Position numbers and translations under genes: made by a program. Positions 27,246 through 36,406 of a stretch of 64,000 bases of DNA are shown in pieces. The DNA lies in NCBI RefSeq assembly GCF_900699785.1, contig NZ_LR535679.1, positions 1,674,001 to 1,738,000 on the forward strand. The letters are read 5' to 3'. The notes under the pieces are model-generated. The model worked only from the letters and a program-made list of their open reading frames with translations, made no database searches and was not told where the DNA came from. This DNA is from Campylobacter showae (lineage in GTDB: Bacteria; Campylobacterota; Campylobacteria; Campylobacterales; Campylobacteraceae). Each line of letters starts with the position of its first letter. Positions within the stretch are counted from its first letter, which is position 1.

Positions 27246-30200
27246 ATGAGCGATTTTACAGATTTTACGCACCTGCACCTGCACACGGAGTACTCGCTGC
27301 TAGACGGAGCCAACCGTATCAAAGAGCTAGCCAAAACGCTAAAAAAACAAGGTGTCAAAGCCGCAGCCATCACTGACCACGGCAATATGTTTGGCGCTAT
27401 AGACTTTTATAAAACGATGAAAAACGAAGGCATAAAGCCGCTAATCGGTATCGAAGCCTACATCCACAACGGCGAGGAGCTGGGAGATAAAAGCACCAAG
27501 CAGCGCTTCCACCTCTGCCTCATCGCCAAAAACGAAATCGGCTACAAAAACCTGATGTATCTAAGCTCCATGAGCTATATCGAGGGGTTTTATTATTATC
27601 CGCGTATCAACAAAAAGATGCTAAAAGAGCACAGCGAGGGCATCATCTGCTCCTCAGCATGCCTGCAAGGCGAGGTGAACTGGAACCTCAACCAAAGCGA
27701 GCGAAATTTGCGTTTCGGTGCGGGCGGATATGAGGCGGCGAAGGAAGCCGCGCTGTGGTACAAGGATGTGTTTGGCGATGATTTTTACCTAGAGATCATG
27801 CGCCACGGCATTGGCGATCAGCGCAGGATCGACGACGAAATCCTGCGCCTAGCAAAAGAGCTAAATATCAAGGTAATCGCAACCAACGACACGCACTATA
27901 CGTTTAAGCAAAGAGCCGACGCGCACGAGGTTTTCATGTGTATCGCGATGAACAAACTGCTCGACGATCCAAACCGCCTGCGCCACAGCGTGCATGAGTT
28001 TTACGTCAAGACGCCGGCGCAGATGAGCGAGCTTTTTGCCGATATCCCCGAAGCCGTCACAAATACGCAAGAAATCGTCGATAAATGCGACCTTGCGATC
28101 AAACTAGGCGACGCGACGCCGCCAAATTTTAAATTTACGCTCGAGTACGCAGCCGAGCGAAATTTGAGCCTGCCCGAGCCTGATAAACGCTACAGCATAC
28201 CAAACGACAGTGTGCTGTTTGAGCACGAGTGCAGGCAGGGGTTAGAGGATAGGCTTAAATTCGTCCCCGCCCAGCGTCACGAGGAGTACCGCACCCGTTT
28301 GCAGCGCGAGATAGATATCATAAATAAGATGAACTTCCCGGGCTATATGATGATCGTTTGGGACTTTATCAACGAAGCTAAAAAGCGCGGCGTGCCGGTA
28401 GGCCCGGGACGCGGCTCGGCGGCAGGAAGCCTGGTCGCATATTGTCTAAAGATCACCGACCTTGATCCGCTGCCGTATAACCTGCTTTTTGAGCGTTTTT
28501 TGAACCCCGAGCGCGTGAGCATGCCCGATATCGACGTGGACTTTTGTCAAAACCGCCGCGGCGAGATCATCGACTACGTCATCGAAAAATACGGTAAATT
28601 TAACGTCGCGCAGGTTATAACCTTCGGTAAGCTGCTGGCAAAGGGCGTCATCCGAGACGTCGCGCGCGTATGCGATATGCCGTACGCCGAGGCCGACGCG
28701 ATGGCTAAGCTCATACCCGACGAGCTAGGCATCACGCTGGAACAAGCCTTTGAAAAAGAGCCAAAGATCGGGGAGCTGATAGCGACCAACTCAAATGCAA
28801 ATAGAATTTGGAAATTCGCCCTTGATCTAGAGGGCCTAAACCGAAACGCCGGCATGCATGCCGCAGGCGTGGTCATCTCAAACGAGGAGCTGTGGAACAA
28901 AACCCCGCTTTTCCGCCAGCCAAACGCCGAGGAGGATCACTTCGTCACGCAGTATAGCCTAAAGTATCTAGAGGACGTGGACTTAATCAAATTCGACTTC
29001 CTGGGATTAAAGACGCTAACCGTGATCGATAATGCAGTCAAGCTCGTAAAAAAGAGATTTGGCAAAGAGATCATCTGGGAGCAGGTCAATAAAAACGACC
29101 CTAAAACTTACGAGACGATCAGCAGCGGTCAGACGCTGGGACTGTTTCAGATAGAGAGCGAAGGCATGCAAAAAGTCGGAGCCGATATGCGCCCCGACTG
29201 CTTTGAAGATATCATCGCGATGATCTCGCTTTACCGCCCGGGTCCGATGGATCTTATCCCTGATTTCATCAAGCGCAAACACGGCCTGGAGCCTATCACG
29301 TACATTTTTCCCGAGCTTGAGCCGATCTTAGAGCCCACATACGGCGTCATCGTCTATCAAGAGCAGGTTATGCAAATCGTGCAGACTATCGGCGGCTTTT
29401 CGTTAGGAGGCGCTGATCTCGTGCGCCGTGCGATGGGAAAAAAGATAAAAGAGGAGATGGATAGGCTAAAGGGTAAATTTATCGAGGGGGCCGAGGCGCA
29501 GGGGCTAGACGGCAAAAAGGCCGACGAGCTGTTTGAGCTTATTTTGCACTTTGCTTCGTACGGATTTAACAAATCACATGCCGCGGCATACACCTACGTG
29601 ACCTTTCAGACGGCGTATCTAAAGACTTATTATCCGGCCGAATTTATGGCGGCTTTAATCACGAGCGAGGAGAGCAACGCCGATAAGATTTCGCGCTACA
29701 TCGACGAGTGCAAGCGTCTAGATATCGCTATCCTGCCGCCGTCGGTCAACAAATCTGCCAAAGAATTTTCAGTCGTTAGCGAAGGCGGCAAGGACGCCAT
29801 CATCTACGGCCTAGGTGCTATAAAGGGCGTCGGAGGCGCGGCGATCGAAAATATCTTAGAGGAGCAGACCAAAGGCGAGTTTAAGGATATCGACGATTTC
29901 GTCTCGCGCGTGGATAACTTTAAGGTAAATAAAAAAGTCTTTGAAAGCCTGATAAAATCGGGCTCTTTTGATAGCTTCGGCCTAACGCGTAAGATGATGC
30001 TAAACAACCTAGATAACATCGTAGAAGCGTGCAAAAACGCCGCGACTATCAAGAAAAATGCTGCCGAGAGTCTATTTGGCGACGACGAGAGTATGGCGAC
30101 GGTTAAAACTAGTCTCGTGCGCGACGACTCCGAGCTCGAGCTAAAAACCAAGCTCAAATTTGAACTAGAAAGCGTGGGTATCTATCTCTCTGGCCACCCG

Positions 30201-31226
30201 CTAGACGAGTACCGCGAGCAAATCTCAAAGATAAACTACACGCTAAGCGATAAATTTGACGAGCTGCCCGAAAACGGCGAGATGCTGTTAGTGGGCAAGA
30301 TCGAGGATCTCACGACTAGGATCAGCAAGAAAAACGGCAAAAAAATGGGCACTATAGAGATTCTGGATTTCCACGGTACGGTCGAGATCGCGGTCTTTGA
30401 CAGAGGCCTTGGCGCGGTCGAGTCGATGAGCGCGGACGAGCGCGATCTACCGCATGCGTTTAAGGTTCGCTACTCCAAAGACGGGCAGTTCATGCGTATA
30501 AATTTGGATAAAATTTTGACTCTTGACGAGGCTATGGGCATGGACTTTTCGCATCCGCTCGAAAAATACAAAGAGCAAATCGAGCAGATAAAACACACGC
30601 CTAGCAAGGACTTCGGCAAGATAGATAAAACGAGCGAGATCCTAGTCGTCGGCAAGATCAGAGAGGTCGCCAGCATCACGAGCAAAAAGAGCGGCAAAGA
30701 GTTTATGATGCTAAGCGTCATGGATCTTTTTGGTACGTTTAAGGTCGCGGCGTTTGACTCCGAAAAGGGGCTCATCGAGAGCCTAAGCGAGGAGCAAAAG
30801 GACGCTCCGCTAGCATTTAAAGTGCGCTACAGCCGCGACGATCAGGGCGCTCGCATAAATCTAATCGACGTCGTGAGCCTAGAGGACGCGCGCGATATGA
30901 ATTTTCAAAGCAGAAGCTTTAGACAGCGCAAAGAAAGTAGCGGCGCTAGCTACCAAAACGGCCAGGCATCTAGCGAAAGCAGAGGCAAAAGAGAGCTTGA
31001 GGATCTCGTGTTAGAGCTAAATTTGGACGAAACGGGCAAGGATATCATCACGCAAATTTACCGCGCCGCTATCGGCGAACACCGCGCCGCAGCCAATAAA
31101 AACAACAAGCGCCTGATCATCCGTATCAAGGACGCGCAGGAAGGCCGCGCGCTGGTTTATACGACGGAGTTTATCGTGGGAGAGGGGTTTGAGGAAAGGG
31201 CGCTAGGCTTAAGGCAAGCCGTTTAG
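27246..31226 (+). CDS. dnaE: DNA polymerase III alpha subunit, with duplicated OB region
   Basis: The 1326-residue replicative polymerase of the DnaE type. An N-terminal PHP domain has HLHLHTEYSLLDGANRI (about residues 9-25). The catalytic palm carries PDIDVDFCQNRRGEI with two of the metal-binding Asp residues. Helix-hairpin-helix and OB parts follow. It is about 165 residues longer than E. coli DnaE (1160). The excess is largely explained by a tandem repeat of about 119 residues: HPLDEYREQI begins at residue 984 and HPLEKYKEQI at residue 1103, each followed by an OB-like stretch with VGKI, SKK-GK and FKVRYS-D-RINL. The extended C-terminus may alter DNA or clamp contacts. Confidence 0.97.
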   Translation: MSDFTDFTHLHLHTEYSLLDGANRIKELAKTLKKQGVKAAAITDHGNMFGAIDFYKTMKNEGIKPLIGIEAYIHNGEELGDKSTKQRFHLCLIAKNEIGYKNLMYLSSMSYIEGFYYYPRINKKMLKEHSEGIICSSACLQGEVNWNLNQSERNLRFGAGGYEAAKEAALWYKDVFGDDFYLEIMRHGIGDQRRIDDEILRLAKELNIKVIATNDTHYTFKQRADAHEVFMCIAMNKLLDDPNRLRHSVHEFYVKTPAQMSELFADIPEAVTNTQEIVDKCDLAIKLGDATPPNFKFTLEYAAERNLSLPEPDKRYSIPNDSVLFEHECRQGLEDRLKFVPAQRHEEYRTRLQREIDIINKMNFPGYMMIVWDFINEAKKRGVPVGPGRGSAAGSLVAYCLKITDLDPLPYNLLFERFLNPERVSMPDIDVDFCQNRRGEIIDYVIEKYGKFNVAQVITFGKLLAKGVIRDVARVCDMPYAEADAMAKLIPDELGITLEQAFEKEPKIGELIATNSNANRIWKFALDLEGLNRNAGMHAAGVVISNEELWNKTPLFRQPNAEEDHFVTQYSLKYLEDVDLIKFDFLGLKTLTVIDNAVKLVKKRFGKEIIWEQVNKNDPKTYETISSGQTLGLFQIESEGMQKVGADMRPDCFEDIIAMISLYRPGPMDLIPDFIKRKHGLEPITYIFPELEPILEPTYGVIVYQEQVMQIVQTIGGFSLGGADLVRRAMGKKIKEEMDRLKGKFIEGAEAQGLDGKKADELFELILHFASYGFNKSHAAAYTYVTFQTAYLKTYYPAEFMAALITSEESNADKISRYIDECKRLDIAILPPSVNKSAKEFSVVSEGGKDAIIYGLGAIKGVGGAAIENILEEQTKGEFKDIDDFVSRVDNFKVNKKVFESLIKSGSFDSFGLTRKMMLNNLDNIVEACKNAATIKKNAAESLFGDDESMATVKTSLVRDDSELELKTKLKFELESVGIYLSGHPLDEYREQISKINYTLSDKFDELPENGEMLLVGKIEDLTTRISKKNGKKMGTIEILDFHGTVEIAVFDRGLGAVESMSADERDLPHAFKVRYSKDGQFMRINLDKILTLDEAMGMDFSHPLEKYKEQIEQIKHTPSKDFGKIDKTSEILVVGKIREVASITSKKSGKEFMMLSVMDLFGTFKVAAFDSEKGLIESLSEEQKDAPLAFKVRYSRDDQGARINLIDVVSLEDARDMNFQSRSFRQRKESSGASYQNGQASSESRGKRELEDLVLELNLDETGKDIITQIYRAAIGEHRAAANKNNKRLIIRIKDAQEGRALVYTTEFIVGEGFEERALGLRQAV

Positions 31227-31608
31227 ATTTGAGGATTTACGGCTCGTCTTTTTGGTTTATATTTCGCTGCTTTTAAATTTAGCTCGGTCATTACCCGCGC
31301 GGTAGCTCCCGTCGTAAAATTTAAAAGCGGCTTGTCTCGCGAGTGCTTTGTGAATTCAAATTTAACGACGCAAGATTAGTCAAATTTGACTGATTTATCG
31401 GCAAGCTTTGGGCTTAAATTTAAAGAAAACATCCGAGAAAGCGTGCCAAAAGAGCTAATGGGGCTTGAAAAAGCATACTAAGACTCGTGGGTAAATCGCA
31501 GAAAAAGCAAAGCCGGGCGTAAAAGTCTAGCCGTTTTCTTATAAATTTGGCTTCCAAAGCCGTCTTTTTGCTTTCAAATGATACAATTCTGATTTCAATT
31601 ATTACATT
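31227..31608. other. Intergenic region with possible decayed coding fragment
   Basis: No complete gene. From about 31380 a plus-strand frame reads protein-like (SASFGLKFKENIRESV, then PKELMGLEKAY, then a TAA stop at about 31479) and continues in the same frame after the stop with DSWVNRRKSKAGRKS. It has no start or binding site, so it may be a decayed gene. The last 60 bases hold the likely promoter of the next operon. Confidence 0.35.
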
Positions 31609-31635
31609 TTGTCTTTAAATTTGACGGGAGCTCTT

Positions 31636-32247
31636 ATGAAAAAACTGGTTTGGCTAAATCCTGTTGTAAAAAACATCTACGACTTTGCGGCGCTTAAAGA
31701 AATTTTGCAAGATAAAGGTTTTAGCGTAGTAGAGTGCGAAAAGGACCACGCCCAAAGCGTAAAAAACGCATACAAAAATGGCCTTGCGCAAAGCGAGCTC
31801 ATCTTTGATAGTCGCTGTCCGAGGGCTGTAAATTTCATCAGGGCAAATTTCAAAGAGCAGGCCGCTTTTATCTCAAATTTAAACCCCATTTTAATAGAAA
31901 GCGCCATAGAGCTTAGCTCAAAGCTAAAAGAGGACGAGTGGCTTTACGCGACGACGCCCTGCGAGGAGTTGGCCGAGCTTGGCAGGAGGCTAAATTTAGA
32001 GCGAACCACATTTTTGACATGGAAAAGCTTTAGGGAGCAAAACGCTATAAATTTAAAGATGCGTAGTATCGAGCAAAGTCCGATACCGCCGGGATTTTTC
32101 GCAAATTTGGGCGCAAAAACCTTAAGCCTTGATAGCAAAGAAAAGATAGAAAATGCCCTTTCATATAAATTTAGCGAGCTTAAAAACTACCGGATCATCG
32201 AGCTTTTATACTGCGAAAACGGCTGTCACAACGGAGATGGGCTGTGA
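31636..32247 (+). CDS. [FeFe]-hydrogenase H-cluster-domain-like protein
   Basis: A 203-residue protein (start ATG 31636; a TTG frame extends 9 residues upstream). It reads as a shortened version of the [FeFe]-hydrogenase large subunit C-terminal domain. Four cysteines match the H-cluster [4Fe-4S] ligands: Cys61 in DSRCPRAVNFI (family TSCCPAW), Cys109 in TTPCEEL (family MPCxAK), and Cys193/Cys197 in YCENGCHNGDG (family ACPGGCxNGGG). TTFLTWKSF matches the LTTREL strand. Two catalytic residues are changed: the proton-relay Cys is Arg60 and the Lys after PC is missing. It lacks the N-terminal ferredoxin domains. Its stop overlaps the start of an ABC permease (GTG), so it is co-translated with the importer. 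A sensor or ligand-binding role is inference. Confidence 0.6.
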   Translation: MKKLVWLNPVVKNIYDFAALKEILQDKGFSVVECEKDHAQSVKNAYKNGLAQSELIFDSRCPRAVNFIRANFKEQAAFISNLNPILIESAIELSSKLKEDEWLYATTPCEELAELGRRLNLERTTFLTWKSFREQNAINLKMRSIEQSPIPPGFFANLGAKTLSLDSKEKIENALSYKFSELKNYRIIELLYCENGCHNGDGL

Positions 32248-32993
32248 GGGAAATTTTCAAAAAGAGCATTTTGATCTTAGCGATCTTCGCCCTCTGGCAG
32301 GTCGTTTGCGAGCTAGAAATTTTCACGCCGTATATCTTGCCAAGTCCGCTAGCTACGATAAAGACGATGTATAGCATGAGCCTAAGCGGCGAGCTTGCTA
32401 CGCATACCATTATCAGCTTTAAGCGCATATTTGTAGGATATGCTCTTTCTTTTGCCCTAGCGCTCGTGCTTGGCGGTATAGCTGCGCTTTTGCCAAAGAT
32501 CAGCGTTTATTACGAGTGGATACTAGAGTTTTTTAGAAACATCCCGCCGCTCAGTTTGATAGCTATTTTGGTGCTTTGGTTTGGTATAAACGAGACGCCA
32601 AAGATTATTATTATCATCCTAGCCTCATTTTTCCCGATGTTTTTAAGTATTCAAAAAGGGCTAACGAGCTGCGACGTAAAGCTCATCGAGGTCGGTAAAA
32701 TTTTTGGCTTTAGTAAATTTGAAATTTTTTACAAGATCATCCTAAAAAGCGCGCTAAAAGATATCTTTGTCGGCATGCGAATAGGCTTTGGTTACGCCAT
32801 GCGCGCGATCATAGGAGCTGAAATGATAGCGGCTTCAAGCGGGCTGGGCTATCTCATACTTGACGCAGAGGAGCTTTCGCGTGCGGATAGGATATTTGTA
32901 GGCATTTTTACGATCGGCATTTGCGGCGTGCTCATAGATAGGCTCTTTTTGCTTTTGATAGCGAAATTTAGCCTTTTGCGAGGCGATAAATGA
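32244..32993 (+). CDS. ABC transporter permease, NitT/TauT (SsuC) type
   Basis: A 249-residue membrane protein with about six helices and the EAA loop near residues 150-170 (EVGKIFGFSKFEIFYKIILKSAL, read in parts). It matches the permease of the nitrate/sulfonate/taurine importer family. It begins with GTG overlapping the stop of the hydrogenase-like gene, and ends overlapping the ATPase start (ATGA). The substrate cannot be told from the permease alone. Confidence 0.88.
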   Translation: MREIFKKSILILAIFALWQVVCELEIFTPYILPSPLATIKTMYSMSLSGELATHTIISFKRIFVGYALSFALALVLGGIAALLPKISVYYEWILEFFRNIPPLSLIAILVLWFGINETPKIIIIILASFFPMFLSIQKGLTSCDVKLIEVGKIFGFSKFEIFYKIILKSALKDIFVGMRIGFGYAMRAIIGAEMIAASSGLGYLILDAEELSRADRIFVGIFTIGICGVLIDRLFLLLIAKFSLLRGDK

Positions 32994-33682
32994 TAGAAAT
33001 TTCAAATTTATCCAAGCATTTTTATATCGGTGAGAAGCGTATCGACGTTTTGAGAGAACTAAGCTTAAGCATAAAAAAAGACAAGATCACCGTCATACTC
33101 GGCAGAAGCGGATGCGGCAAAACCACGCTTTTACGCCTCATCGCCGGCCTTGAGAGCGTAAGCCTTGGCGAGATAAAATTTAAAGGGCAGGCAAAGATCG
33201 GCTTTGTCTTTCAAGAGCCCCGTCTTATGCCGTTTTTAAACGTCTATGAAAACATCGTATTTGCGCTTAAAAAGCATGAGATAGAGGCTACAAAGATCGA
33301 TAGTCTGATATCTATGATAGGACTTAGCGACTTTAAATTTGCCGCAGTTTCACAGCTATCCGGCGGCATGAGCTCGCGTGTTTCGCTTGCTAGAGTGCTT
33401 GCGTACGAGGCAAATTTGATCCTTATGGACGAGCCGTTTGCTGCGCTTGATGCATTTACGAGGGCTAGCATGCAGGCTGAAATTTTAAAAATACAAGCCG
33501 GCAAAACCATCCTTTTCGTCACTCACAACATCGATGAGGCGCTATTTTTGGCCGATGAGATCATCTTACTTGAAAAGGGCGGGATAAAATCAAACTACGA
33601 CCTATCAAATTTAGCAAGGCCAAGAGATCTGCTAAGTGAGGAGCTAATAGCCGTAAAACGCAAAATTTTGAGTGAAATTTAG
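32990..33682 (+). CDS. ABC transporter ATP-binding protein, NitT/TauT (SsuB) type
   Basis: A 230-residue ATPase with Walker A GRSGCGKTT (about residues 38-46), signature LSGGMSSR, Walker B LILMDEPFAALD and the H-loop FVTHNIDEAL. It powers the importer encoded with the permease (four-base ATGA overlap) and the binding protein that follows after 74 bases. The C-terminal part is short. Confidence 0.93.
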   Translation: MIEISNLSKHFYIGEKRIDVLRELSLSIKKDKITVILGRSGCGKTTLLRLIAGLESVSLGEIKFKGQAKIGFVFQEPRLMPFLNVYENIVFALKKHEIEATKIDSLISMIGLSDFKFAAVSQLSGGMSSRVSLARVLAYEANLILMDEPFAALDAFTRASMQAEILKIQAGKTILFVTHNIDEALFLADEIILLEKGGIKSNYDLSNLARPRDLLSEELIAVKRKILSEI

Positions 33683-33724
33683 AATAAAAAATGATAACTA
33701 AAACTAAAATGAAGCAAAAAATTA

Positions 33725-33730
33725 TATAAT
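33725..33730 (+). promoter_or_regulatory. -10 element before substrate-binding gene
   Basis: TATAAT inside ATTATATAAT, 27 bases before the ATG, so the binding protein may have its own promoter as well as read-through from the ABC genes, which fits the high amount needed for a periplasmic receptor. Confidence 0.45.
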
Positions 33731-33756
33731 TCTTGAAAAATTTTAAAGGAGCAAAT

Positions 33757-34677
33757 ATGAGAAAGTTTTTCAAGGTTTTATGTGCGGCCTCTTTGTTTTG
33801 TCTAGTCGCAAACGCAAGCGAAGGCTTAGATAAGATCGGTATGACCTACGTCAAATCGCCGCTAAACGTCCCATCGATCGTCGATAAATTTAAAGGCTTT
33901 TACGCGAAGTCTTTTGGCGTGCCGGTCGAGTACTCCGAGATCACCTCGGGTGCTAAACAAACGCAAGCGCTCGCTTCAAATTCGCTCCAGTTTCTAAACT
34001 GCGTGGGCGGCACTTCGGTTATACTTGCAGCTGCAAATAAGGCTGACATAAAGATCATAAGCGCCTATTCAAGGGCGCCAGAGGCATTTGTGATATTTTC
34101 TAAGGACCAAAACATAAAGTCGCCAAAAGATCTAAAAGGTAAAAAAGTAGCAGGTCCAAAGGGCACGATCTTAAACGAGCTTTTGGTTAGATACCTAGCG
34201 CTTGGAGGGCTTAGCATAAATGACGTAGAGTTCATCTCTATGGGCATCCCGGCTGCGCAAGCCGCAGTTGAAAACGGCAGCGTCGATGCAGCGCTTCTTG
34301 CAGGACCTGCTGCTTATAACGCTCAAAAATCAGGCCTAAATGTAGTGACAACCGGCAAAGGCCTCATCACTCCAGTCATCGTCACGGCAACAAGCGGAGA
34401 GTTTTATAAAAAGCACAAAGATGTAGTTGAGAAATTTAAAAAGGCTCAGGACGAAATTTTAGACTACATCAAGGCGAACGAGGACGAGGCACTTAAATTT
34501 ACGGCCGAGGAGACTGGGCTAAGCATAGAGGCGGTAAAGAGCATGTATCCTCAGTACGACTTTAGCTCAAAGATCACTGCTGATGATATAAAAGCCCTTG
34601 AAGCTACGCAAGAATTTATGCTTGAAAGCAAGATGATCGAGCAAAAAATAGATATAAAATCACTTCTACTAAACTAA
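33757..34677 (+). CDS. ABC transporter substrate-binding protein, NMT1/SsuA type
   Basis: A 306-residue periplasmic protein with a signal peptide (MRKFFKVLCAASLFCLVANASEG) and an NMT1/SsuA-like fold: ITSGAKQTQALASNSLQFLNCVG, the hinge GKKVAGPKGTILNELLVRYLA and VENGSVDAALLAGPAA. These receptors bind small organosulfur, nitrate, bicarbonate or thiamine-precursor ligands; the ligand is not decided here. ATG 33757 is preferred because AAAGGAGC precedes it; a TTG frame begins 24 bases earlier. It ends in a perfect 30-bp palindrome. Confidence 0.88.
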   Translation: MRKFFKVLCAASLFCLVANASEGLDKIGMTYVKSPLNVPSIVDKFKGFYAKSFGVPVEYSEITSGAKQTQALASNSLQFLNCVGGTSVILAAANKADIKIISAYSRAPEAFVIFSKDQNIKSPKDLKGKKVAGPKGTILNELLVRYLALGGLSINDVEFISMGIPAAQAAVENGSVDAALLAGPAAYNAQKSGLNVVTTGKGLITPVIVTATSGEFYKKHKDVVEKFKKAQDEILDYIKANEDEALKFTAEETGLSIEAVKSMYPQYDFSSKITADDIKALEATQEFMLESKMIEQKIDIKSLLLN

Positions 34678-34706
34678 ATTTAAAGGGCAAATTTGCCCTT
34701 TAAATT
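34677..34706. terminator. Perfect 30-bp palindrome after ABC operon
   Basis: A perfect self-complementary sequence of 30 bases overlaps the last base of the stop codon of the binding-protein gene. Its core is GGGCAAATTTGCCC flanked by AAATTTAAA-type arms. It is likely the transcript end, and the AAATTT at its centre is the abundant hexamer of this genome. There is no T-run. Confidence 0.55.
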
Positions 34707-34742
34707 ATCCTCAACACCTTGTAAAAGGCTGCAAATTTTAAT

Positions 34743-34748
34743 TATAAT
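34743..34748 (+). promoter_or_regulatory. -10 element of Sel1-repeat gene
   Basis: TATAAT, 51 bases before the ATG at 34800. Confidence 0.4.
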
Positions 34749-34799
34749 AATGGGCATTAGCCTCGCAAAGGCGCTAAGAAAATAAATTTAAGGTATAAA

Positions 34800-35582
34800 A
34801 TGAAAAATTTGATCGTGTTGATACTTTTTGCTATCGCGGCTGTGGCCGGAGAGCCCAAAAAAGGCGAACTCAGCCCCGAAAAAGAGGCGTTTTTAAGCGC
34901 GAGGTACGAGGAGCTCAAAAAATCCTGCGCCCAAAAGGACGCGAGAGCTTGCAAGCGCGTAATTTTGTTTTACCAAAAACAGGCTAAAAAGCAAAACGAA
35001 AAAGACATCCGCGAAGCGATGCAAATTTTACTCGCCGCGTGCAAGGATGGCAAATTTGACGCGTGCGCGGCGGCGGGCGAAATGTACATAAACAACAAAG
35101 ATTTTATCGCCGCAAGGGAGATTTTGAGCCCGGCTTGCGATAGCGGCTATCAGGATGCTTGCGTGCAGTACGGCAAGAGCCTTGAGGCTGACGGCGCGCC
35201 CGGCAAGGACGAAAAACGCGCGAAAAAGCTCTACGAAACAGCATGCCAAAAGGGTTCGGCGCTAGGCTGCGAGCATCTGGGGCTAGCGATCGGTAGCAGC
35301 GCGCCGCAGCAGGCCGTGGGCTATATGCGCAAGGCGTGCGAGATGGATGCTTGGCGATGTTTTAGATTCGGCACGATGGCGATGCCTTACGGGGCAGAGG
35401 AGGCGATAAAAGCGCTTGTTAGAAGCTGCCACGAAACGGATATGCTCGCAGGCTGCATCATGCTAGCTAAATACCACGAAAAAGAGCTACGCGAGATCTC
35501 CGGCGAGGCTGAGGTGAAGCGGCTATACGCGCGCCTTTGCGAGCTGGTGCCGTACGGAGAACACTGCGAAAAGGCGCGGTAA
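34800..35582 (+). CDS. Exported Sel1-like repeat protein, Cys-rich
   Basis: A 260-residue protein with a short signal peptide (MKNLIVLILFAIAAVAG). The mature part carries degenerate Sel1/TPR-like repeats with paired cysteines (SCAQKDARACKR, ACKDGKFDACAAAGE, ACDSGYQDACVQYG, ACQKGSALGCEHLG), each pair probably bridging in the periplasm. This Cys-paired pattern is that of the Helicobacter cysteine-rich proteins (Hcp) and their campylobacter relatives. Function is unknown; repeats suggest binding. Two more genes of this kind lie in the window (42027 and 60392). Confidence 0.78.
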   Translation: MKNLIVLILFAIAAVAGEPKKGELSPEKEAFLSARYEELKKSCAQKDARACKRVILFYQKQAKKQNEKDIREAMQILLAACKDGKFDACAAAGEMYINNKDFIAAREILSPACDSGYQDACVQYGKSLEADGAPGKDEKRAKKLYETACQKGSALGCEHLGLAIGSSAPQQAVGYMRKACEMDAWRCFRFGTMAMPYGAEEAIKALVRSCHETDMLAGCIMLAKYHEKELREISGEAEVKRLYARLCELVPYGEHCEKAR

Positions 35583-35714
35583 ATTTAGTTAAATTTGCGG
35601 TTTTTGGGTTTGAGATAGGGCGGCCCGGCGAGGTGAGGGTAAATTTGAAGTCAAATTTAAAAGCGCCCGTCAAGACGGCCTAAAATTTAACAAAACCAGG
35701 TCAAAGGAGCAAAA

Positions 35715-36296
35715 ATGGCGATCATAAAAGTAGATCTACAAAAATCATACCGCATCCTAAATCCGGGCGCGACCACGCTCGTATCGGCCAAATACGATGG
35801 CGACGTCAATGCGATGGCGATAACGTGGGCACAGGCGCTCGACTACGACAAGGTTACCATCGTGCCGCATAACGGCTCGTACACGCGGACGCTCATCGAA
35901 AAGAGCGGGTATTTCGCCGTGCAGATCCCCACGGCCGCGCAGGCGGAGCTGGTTAGCGAGCTGGGCGCCGAAAACAACTCGCGCTTTGATAACGCGGATA
36001 AGATGAAAAACGTGGAAATTTTTTATAAAGATGACTCCCGCGTACCGCTGATCGCGGGCTGCGCCGCATGGCTAGTTTGCAAGCGCATCCCCGAGCCTCA
36101 TAACGAGCAGAGTTATGATCTTTTCATCGGCGAGGTCGTCGCGGCGTATGCGGATGAGAGGGTCTTTGACGGCGGGCACTGGCTGTTTGAAAAAATCCCT
36201 GACGAGCTAAAGACGCTTCACTACGTCGCCGGCGGTCGGTATTATCTGGACGGCAAAGCGATAGATACCAAGCGCACGCCCATAAGCGGCGAGTAA
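35715..36296 (+). CDS. Flavin reductase family protein (FMN split barrel)
   Basis: A 193-residue protein of the flavin reductase-like split-barrel fold: GATTLVSAKYDGDVNAMAITWAQ at the start, then SGYFAVQIPTAAQAELV, and a VGEV-like IGEVVAAYAD. Such proteins bind FMN and reduce flavins or substrates with NAD(P)H. AAAGGAGCAAAA precedes the ATG. It is followed, after 110 bases, by an SDR gene on the same strand. Confidence 0.88.
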   Translation: MAIIKVDLQKSYRILNPGATTLVSAKYDGDVNAMAITWAQALDYDKVTIVPHNGSYTRTLIEKSGYFAVQIPTAAQAELVSELGAENNSRFDNADKMKNVEIFYKDDSRVPLIAGCAAWLVCKRIPEPHNEQSYDLFIGEVVAAYADERVFDGGHWLFEKIPDELKTLHYVAGGRYYLDGKAIDTKRTPISGE

Positions 36297-36406
36297 ACCG
36301 CCTTGCAAAATGCCGGCAAATTTGTAAATTTAAGACGAGCGCACGCGTAAATACGCGGCGAGCTTCAGTAAAATTTCAAGCCAAAGAATCTAAAAAAGGA
36401 TAGAAA

